From Candidatus Cloacimonadota bacterium (GTDB taxonomy: Bacteria; Cloacimonadota; Cloacimonadia; Cloacimonadales; Cloacimonadaceae), in assembly GCA_012728875.1 (NCBI GenBank), contig JAAYEF010000029.1, forward strand, positions 1 through 64,000: a stretch of 64,000 bases of DNA, written 5' to 3'. Under the pieces are notes generated by a model. It was not told the origin of the DNA. It saw nothing but the letters and a program-made list of their open reading frames with translations, and made no database searches. Positions 58,820-64,000 of the stretch are shown piece by piece; positions within the stretch are counted from its first letter, which is position 1; the number at the start of each line of letters is the position of its first letter. Both the position numbers and the translations under genes were made by a program.

Positions 58820-59434
58820 ATGTTGCAAATGTACCCGAAACCCCGTAAAAAATCTGTGATGCCCACGGATTATCGGAACAAAATCCTGAACGCAGCCAAA
58901 AAAGCTTTTTCGCAAAAAGGCTATGCGAAATGCACCATGTCGGACGTGGCAAATCAAGCCAAAGTGGGCATTGGCACCCTCTACAACTATTTCAAAAACA
59001 AGGACGAACTCCTTCAGCTCTGCATTCAAAAGACCATCCAGGATGAACTTGAGGTTATTCATAAGAACAGCCAGCATATTGAAGACCCGCTGGATAAATT
59101 GCGCTATTTCTTCGCCGAACATTTTAATTTGCTGAAAGAGAATCCCACCTTGGCACGGCTTCTTTTGGTTGAAGTTCGCCAAAGTGAAGGCTTCTACAAA
59201 AGAAACCCCACCTACAATCCCATGAAATTCTACCTGGATTTCTACAAAAAAATATACGATGAAGCACTCGAGAAAAAAATGATCCGCAACGTGGATACGG
59301 AAGCTTTGGTGCACCTCATTGTGGGCACCCAGGAAGTGCTTTTGCTGCAATGGTTTATCCTCGGTGAAGATTTCGATATTGAAACCATTTTCCAAGGAGT
59401 GCGCGACATCGTGAAATTCGGTGTGGATAAATAA
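58820..59434 (+). CDS. TetR/AcrR family transcriptional regulator
   Basis: RNKILNAAKKAFSQKGYAKCTMSDVANQAKVGIGTLYNYFKNKDELL. Confidence 0.93.
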   Translation: MLQMYPKPRKKSVMPTDYRNKILNAAKKAFSQKGYAKCTMSDVANQAKVGIGTLYNYFKNKDELLQLCIQKTIQDELEVIHKNSQHIEDPLDKLRYFFAEHFNLLKENPTLARLLLVEVRQSEGFYKRNPTYNPMKFYLDFYKKIYDEALEKKMIRNVDTEALVHLIVGTQEVLLLQWFILGEDFDIETIFQGVRDIVKFGVDK

Positions 59435-59459
59435 TCCCCTCTTCTCACTAAAAACCTTG

Positions 59460-59484
59460 GCCTGTCACCCGACAGGCTTTTTTT
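59460..59484 (+). terminator. Rho-independent terminator of the TetR gene
   Basis: GCCTGTC-ACCC-GACAGGC + T7. Confidence 0.9.
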
Positions 59485-59650
59485 ATCTCAGTTTTTTGAT
59501 CAAGAGTTAAGAATATGCCTGGACTTCAACCATGCATTAACGCTCACCTTCTGGGCGGATCAACTTCTCTCCTTGATCTTGATTATCGATCAACCTGGTT
59601 CAGGACGGGTCACATTAAGTTTGCAACCATGTTTCGAGGCGTCGATCACT

Positions 59651-59721
59651 TCTTAATCAAGCCTTAATCAAGTCTTAACTATTAACGCTTGATTAAGACT
59701 TGATAATCACTTGATTAAGGC
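59651..59721. repeat. Intergenic CTTAATCAAG/CTTGATTAAG inverted-repeat array
   Basis: GCCTTAATCAAGT (59661-59673) exactly inverted as ACTTGATTAAGGC (59709-59721); nested TCAAGTCTTAA / TTAAGACTTGA. Confidence 0.75.
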
Positions 59722-59971
59722 TGTGGCTCAAGAAGCGGACAGCTTCATTTCCGTCAGAAAGATCATTGCCATCCTGTAATAGATTGACTTAACGTATTGT
59801 AAAATGGCATGGATAAACCATCCAAAAGGGTTTGCCCACCACGTGACATGATGAGTGTTTTCCACATCAAAAACCCCGATTCCGGCAAAACCCGCAGGCA
59901 AGGCTAAGATTTTCCTTGTCAAATGCCCTCAGCTTTAAAAGATGGCAAAAAACACAAAAAAGGATCTGATA

Positions 59972-61162
59972 ATGAAGCTTTCACAACGCGCGCTGGAAAT
60001 CCAGGCCTCCCCCATCCGCAAGCTGATGCCCCACGCTGTGGCAGCAAAACAACGCGGCACAAAAGTATTTCACCTCAACATCGGCCAGCCCGATATTCCC
60101 ACCCCTCACCAGATGATTGAAGCCTACCACTCTTTTTCAGAAAAAGTGCTGGCTTATGGACCCTCACAGGGCTTGGACGTCTATCGAGACGGTTTGGTGC
60201 AATATTATGCCCGCCACAACATTCCCTTGCAGGAAAACCAAATCATTGTGACCCAAGCCGGCTCGGAAGCCGTCACATTTGCAATGATGGTGGTGGCGGA
60301 AGCGGGGGACGAAATCATCGTTCCAGAGCCTTTTTACACGAACTACAACGGCTTTGCCACCATGGCGGGCATCACCATCCGTCCTTTGCTCACCGTTGCT
60401 GAAGATGGGTTCCAACTTCCTCCAAACGAAGCAATCGAGGCGCTCATCGGTCCCAAAACCAAAGCAATCATGATTTGCAACCCCGGCAACCCCACCGGCA
60501 CGGTCTATACCAAGGAAGACATCTTCCGCCTGGGAGAGCTTGCCAAGCGTCACGGCCTCTATGTGATCTCCGACGAAGTGTATCGTGAATTTATATATGA
60601 AGGGCTTTCCCACACCAGCATGCTGCAGGTTCCCGGGCTGGAGGAGCACGCCATCGTGGTGGACAGCGTTTCCAAGCGCTACAGTGCCTGCGGTGCCCGC
60701 ATCGGCTGCATCGTTTCCCGGAACAAGGAACTGATGGCTGCCACGCTCAAGTTTGCCCAAGCCAGGCTTTGCCCTCCAACTGTGGACCAGCTTGCCTCGC
60801 TGGCTTGCGTGCCTCTTGCAGACGACTTTTTCAAACCCCTCATCGCGGAATATCAAGCCCGGCGCGATCTGGCCTATGATGCTCTGATGAAGATCCCCGG
60901 TATGGTTTGCGTTAAACCCCAGGGTGCTTTCTATATTTTGGTGAAGCTTCCTGTGGACGATTGTGAAAAATTCATCATCTGGATGCTTGACGAATTCAAT
61001 ATCGACAATGAAACCGTGATGGGCGCTCCCGGCGAAGGTTTTTATGCCACACCCGGCCTGGGAAAAAACGAAATGCGCCTGGCGTATGTGCTTAACGAAG
61101 ATGAACTTGCCCGTGCGATGAGTGTGTTCGCCCGCGGATTTGAGGCTTACAAAAACCTTTAA
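59972..61162 (+). CDS. Class I/II pyridoxal-phosphate aminotransferase
   Basis: FHLNIGQPDIPTP, YGPSQGLDVYRDGL, ICNPGNPTGTVYTKED, VISDEVYREFIYEG, DSVSKRYSACGARIGC. Confidence 0.93.
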   Translation: MKLSQRALEIQASPIRKLMPHAVAAKQRGTKVFHLNIGQPDIPTPHQMIEAYHSFSEKVLAYGPSQGLDVYRDGLVQYYARHNIPLQENQIIVTQAGSEAVTFAMMVVAEAGDEIIVPEPFYTNYNGFATMAGITIRPLLTVAEDGFQLPPNEAIEALIGPKTKAIMICNPGNPTGTVYTKEDIFRLGELAKRHGLYVISDEVYREFIYEGLSHTSMLQVPGLEEHAIVVDSVSKRYSACGARIGCIVSRNKELMAATLKFAQARLCPPTVDQLASLACVPLADDFFKPLIAEYQARRDLAYDALMKIPGMVCVKPQGAFYILVKLPVDDCEKFIIWMLDEFNIDNETVMGAPGEGFYATPGLGKNEMRLAYVLNEDELARAMSVFARGFEAYKNL

Positions 61163-61186
61163 CAAACCATAAATCAAGGCGGCCAA

Positions 61187-62131
61187 ATGAAAACCAAGCG
61201 TAAGATCGAGCCCTATCTCTATCTGCTTCCGGCGCTGGTGCTGTTGTTGCTGTTTCGCTTCATACCCATTCTGATGTCCTTTGCCATCAGCTTTTTCGAT
61301 TTTGGGGTCACCAACATCGGAAAGTTTACCGGTTTTGGACACTACAGCAGGCTTTTTGCAGATAAAGAGTTTTGGCAGTCCATGGGAAACACCCTCTGGC
61401 TGGTGCTGATTGCGGTTCCCGCCAGCATCATCCTGCCGCTGATCTTTGCCCAGCTGCTGAACCAGGTGGAGCGCTTCAAAGGCTTTTTCCGCACCATCTA
61501 TTTCATGCCTTTCGTAACCTCGCTGGTGGCTGTGTCCATCGTTTGGAAAATCATTTTTTCCGAACAAGCCGGCTTGGCAAACACCTTTTTGGAATGGCTG
61601 GGAATGAAGCCCCAGCTTTGGCTTGCCGAGCCCAAGGGAATTCTGCCCCTGTTTTTGGAAAACATCGGCATCACGGCACCGCAGTGGATGGACGGCTGGC
61701 TGGGCGGACCCTCTCTGGCTCTGTTTTCCATCATCATCATGACGGTTTGGAAAAGCCTGGGCTACAACACCATCATCTACCTGGCTGGCTTGCAAAACAT
61801 TTCCAAGGTTTACTATGAGGCTGCCGATATCGATGGAGCCGGAAAGCTGCGCCAGTTCTTCAAAATCACCGTGCCGCTGATCTCCCCCACCACCTTCTAT
61901 GTGCTTTTGATGACCACCATCGTCAGCTTTCAAACCTTTGCCCAAATCTATATGATGACGGACAAGGGCGGCCCCCTGGGCACCACGAAGTTGATTGTGT
62001 ATTACATCTATGAAAAAGGATTCGACAAAATGGACATGGGCTATGCCAGTGCCGCCGCCATCATTCTTTTCATCGTGATTCTGGCACTCACCCTGCTGCA
62101 GCGTCGGCTGGAAAAAAAGGTTAACTACTAA
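61187..62131 (+). CDS. Carbohydrate ABC transporter permease (MalF/UgpA-like)
   Basis: Six TM; EAADIDGAGKLRQFFKITVPLISPTTFYV EAA motif. Confidence 0.93.
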   Translation: MKTKRKIEPYLYLLPALVLLLLFRFIPILMSFAISFFDFGVTNIGKFTGFGHYSRLFADKEFWQSMGNTLWLVLIAVPASIILPLIFAQLLNQVERFKGFFRTIYFMPFVTSLVAVSIVWKIIFSEQAGLANTFLEWLGMKPQLWLAEPKGILPLFLENIGITAPQWMDGWLGGPSLALFSIIIMTVWKSLGYNTIIYLAGLQNISKVYYEAADIDGAGKLRQFFKITVPLISPTTFYVLLMTTIVSFQTFAQIYMMTDKGGPLGTTKLIVYYIYEKGFDKMDMGYASAAAIILFIVILALTLLQRRLEKKVNY

Positions 62132-62143
62132 GGGGAGTTGAAG

Positions 62144-63139
62144 ATGAAAAATCCAATCGCCTCCGCACTTACTTACATTTTCCTGATCATCTTCGGCGCC
62201 GTGATGGTGGTTCCCTTCATTTGGATGCTTTCCACGTCGCTGATGACCCAGGGTGAATTCAATAAAAACGATTCCATCTTCATTCCCAAGGAAGAATATC
62301 ACGTTTGGCAGGATGGGGATACGGAACGTCGCGTGATCTTGGTTCAAAGCAAGGACGGCAAGGCCGTGATCCACGTTTTGAACAGCGAAGGCCAGATCTC
62401 CACAGATTTTGAAGAATATCTGGAAGTGCCGGACGATCAGGTGAAAATGGTGCGCAAAAAGCCCAGCTTCCACTTCGACAACTTTGTGAAGGCCTTCAAA
62501 AAAGTCCCCTTTGCCACCTATTTTGCGAATACGCTCTACGTCTCCTTCATCACGCTCATCGGGGTTTTGATCAGTTCGGTTTTGGCAGCCTACGCCTTTG
62601 CGCGCCTTGAGTTCAAGGGCAAGGACCTGATCTTCTACCTCTTTTTGAGCATGATGATGGTGCCGGAGCCCATCTATATCATTTCGTCCTACATCATGTT
62701 GGACAAATTCAACTGGCTGGATACCTACAACGCGCTCATCATCCCCTGGTGTGTGAATATCTTCACCATCTTCCTCTTCAGGCAACACTTCAAGAGCCTG
62801 CCGCAGGAGCTTTTCGACGCCGCTTCGATTGACGGCTGCAGCACCTTTGGCATGCTCACCCGCGTGGTTTTGCCTCTTTCAAAAGGGGTGATGGCCACCG
62901 CAGCGGTCTTTTCCGTGATCGGCTCCTGGAACAGTTTCATGTGGCCGCTGGTGATGACCGACCGCCCGGAATTGCGCGTGTTGCAGGTGGGGCTCAGCTA
63001 TTTCAATCAGGAAGCCTCCACTCAAACCACACTGTTGATGGCGGCATCCACATTCAGCATCGTGCCCATTCTCATCATCTTTTTCCTGGCTCAAAAACAG
63101 ATCATTGCCAGCTATGCCAAGGCTGGCTTGAAAGACTAA
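62144..63139 (+). CDS. Carbohydrate ABC transporter permease (MalG/UgpE-like) with enlarged first periplasmic loop
   Basis: DAASIDGCSTFGMLTRVVLPLSKGVMATAAVFSVIGSWNSFMWPL; extra ~55 aa after TM1. Confidence 0.92.
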   Translation: MKNPIASALTYIFLIIFGAVMVVPFIWMLSTSLMTQGEFNKNDSIFIPKEEYHVWQDGDTERRVILVQSKDGKAVIHVLNSEGQISTDFEEYLEVPDDQVKMVRKKPSFHFDNFVKAFKKVPFATYFANTLYVSFITLIGVLISSVLAAYAFARLEFKGKDLIFYLFLSMMMVPEPIYIISSYIMLDKFNWLDTYNALIIPWCVNIFTIFLFRQHFKSLPQELFDAASIDGCSTFGMLTRVVLPLSKGVMATAAVFSVIGSWNSFMWPLVMTDRPELRVLQVGLSYFNQEASTQTTLLMAASTFSIVPILIIFFLAQKQIIASYAKAGLKD

Positions 63140-63152
63140 AAGGGAATTTTTT

Positions 63153-64000
63153 ATGAACAAGCGTAAAACAGATGTGCGTCACATCAAAAAACAAATCCAA
63201 AAACAGGAAGTCATCAAGCATAAGGAATATAAGGTTCCGGAAAAGCCCAAGCCGCTGGAAGACTTCCGTTTCCGTCCCCAGCCTTTGGCAAATCCGAAGC
63301 TGAACAACATCGTTGCCTGGGCTGTTTTTGCCGTGGTGATACTGATTTACCTGCTCACCCAGGCGCGCAGCACCTCCTTTTGGGATTCGGGTGAATATGC
63401 CACCTGCGTGAGCATCCTCGGTGTTCCACACCCTCCGGGAAACCCGTTTTATGTGATTTTGGGACGCGCCTTGGTCACCCTCTTTGGCGGACTCTTTTCC
63501 CATGCCCAGATAGCGGCGTTTATGTCCGGACTCTTCAGCGCTTTTGCTGCCATGTTCACCTATCTCATCACAGTTCAGCTGGTCAGCATGCTGCGCGTCC
63601 GGGATTGGGAGGCAATGTTTGCCGGGATCGTGGCATCGCTGCTCACGGCTTTTTCCTTCACCTTCTGGATGAATGCTGTGGAAGCCGAAGTCTATTCCGG
63701 ACTTGTCTTCTTTGTGAACCTGATCATCTGGCTCACGCTGCGCTGGGTGGATAAATCCCGGGATTTTGATAATCAAAACGGTCTCCTGCTCATTGTTTAT
63801 CTGTTTTTCGTGGCTTTCAGTATGCACCAATCAGCGCTGCAAATCGCCCCGGCGGTATTGTTTATCGTGGTTTGGCCCCTGCTCTATCAAGGCTCAAAAG
63901 AAAGCAAATTCTGGGGAAAATTTGTGGGCTACGGTTTGGCGCTGGTGCTCAGCTACTGGATTTTTGGACTCATCGGAAAAGCAGCCAATTTGGACGTTTT
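63153..64000 (+). CDS. DUF2723 family membrane protein, truncated by the window end
   Basis: My translation from ATG 63153: MNKRKTDVRHIKKQIQKQEVIKHKEYK...TSFWDSGEYATCVSILGVPHPPGNPFYVILGR...; frame open to 64000; absent from the supplied ORF track. Confidence 0.88.
   Translation, partial: MNKRKTDVRHIKKQIQKQEVIKHKEYKVPEKPKPLEDFRFRPQPLANPKLNNIVAWAVFAVVILIYLLTQARSTSFWDSGEYATCVSILGVPHPPGNPFYVILGRALVTLFGGLFSHAQIAAFMSGLFSAFAAMFTYLITVQLVSMLRVRDWEAMFAGIVASLLTAFSFTFWMNAVEAEVYSGLVFFVNLIIWLTLRWVDKSRDFDNQNGLLLIVYLFFVAFSMHQSALQIAPAVLFIVVWPLLYQGSKESKFWGKFVGYGLALVLSYWIFGLIGKAANLDV

Noticed and set aside
60164-62788. 874-aa minus-strand ORF (His/Gln/Gly-rich)
   Set aside because: Antisense to the aminotransferase and ABC permease genes, which have clear family motifs
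63102-63830. 242-aa minus-strand ORF
   Set aside because: Antisense to the DUF2723 gene that starts at 63153

Overview
This is a dense, mostly minus-strand bacterial chromosomal window with no CRISPR array, transposase, integrase or phage module that I could recognise. The gene content (B12-dependent ribonucleotide reductase NrdJ, FolE2, FlgD/type-IX-like C-terminal sorting domain, GLUG repeats, dockerin-like repeats, DUF2723, and an ORP-like MinD/NifX cluster) suggests an anaerobic Cloacimonadota/FCB-group-like bacterium; this taxonomy is inference only. Minus-strand blocks carry housekeeping genes: M16 peptidase, folE2, apbE, nrdJ, murI, rnr, yicC, miaB, a radical SAM enzyme, tag and dapD. 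A plus-strand block (25.7-33.1 kb) carries an SGNH/SGNH/MBOAT O-acylation cassette and surface proteins. The right end (53.4-64 kb) carries a GNAT gene, holB, murJ, uvrC, a TetR regulator, an aminotransferase, two sugar-ABC permeases and a truncated DUF2723 gene. The most interesting system is a contiguous 10-gene minus-strand operon (34.8-39.9 kb): DUF134 regulator, DUF5320-type proteins, two NifX/orange-protein-like proteins, two ferredoxin-inserted MinD ATPases, an Mrp/NBP35 ATPase and a methyltransferase. It has a near-consensus promoter (TTGACA-17-TATTAT) whose -10 end abuts a 16-bp palindrome (ATGAACATAAGTTCAT), and it is flanked by two paralogous PEGA-like, Gly/Pro-rich secreted proteins. 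Other points worth checking are a glycosyltransferase-Ppx/GppA fusion, an SppA with an N-terminal outer-membrane-beta-barrel-like domain, an M14 peptidase with dockerin-like and sorting domains, a probable CUG-start TfoX gene, and several structured intergenic repeats.
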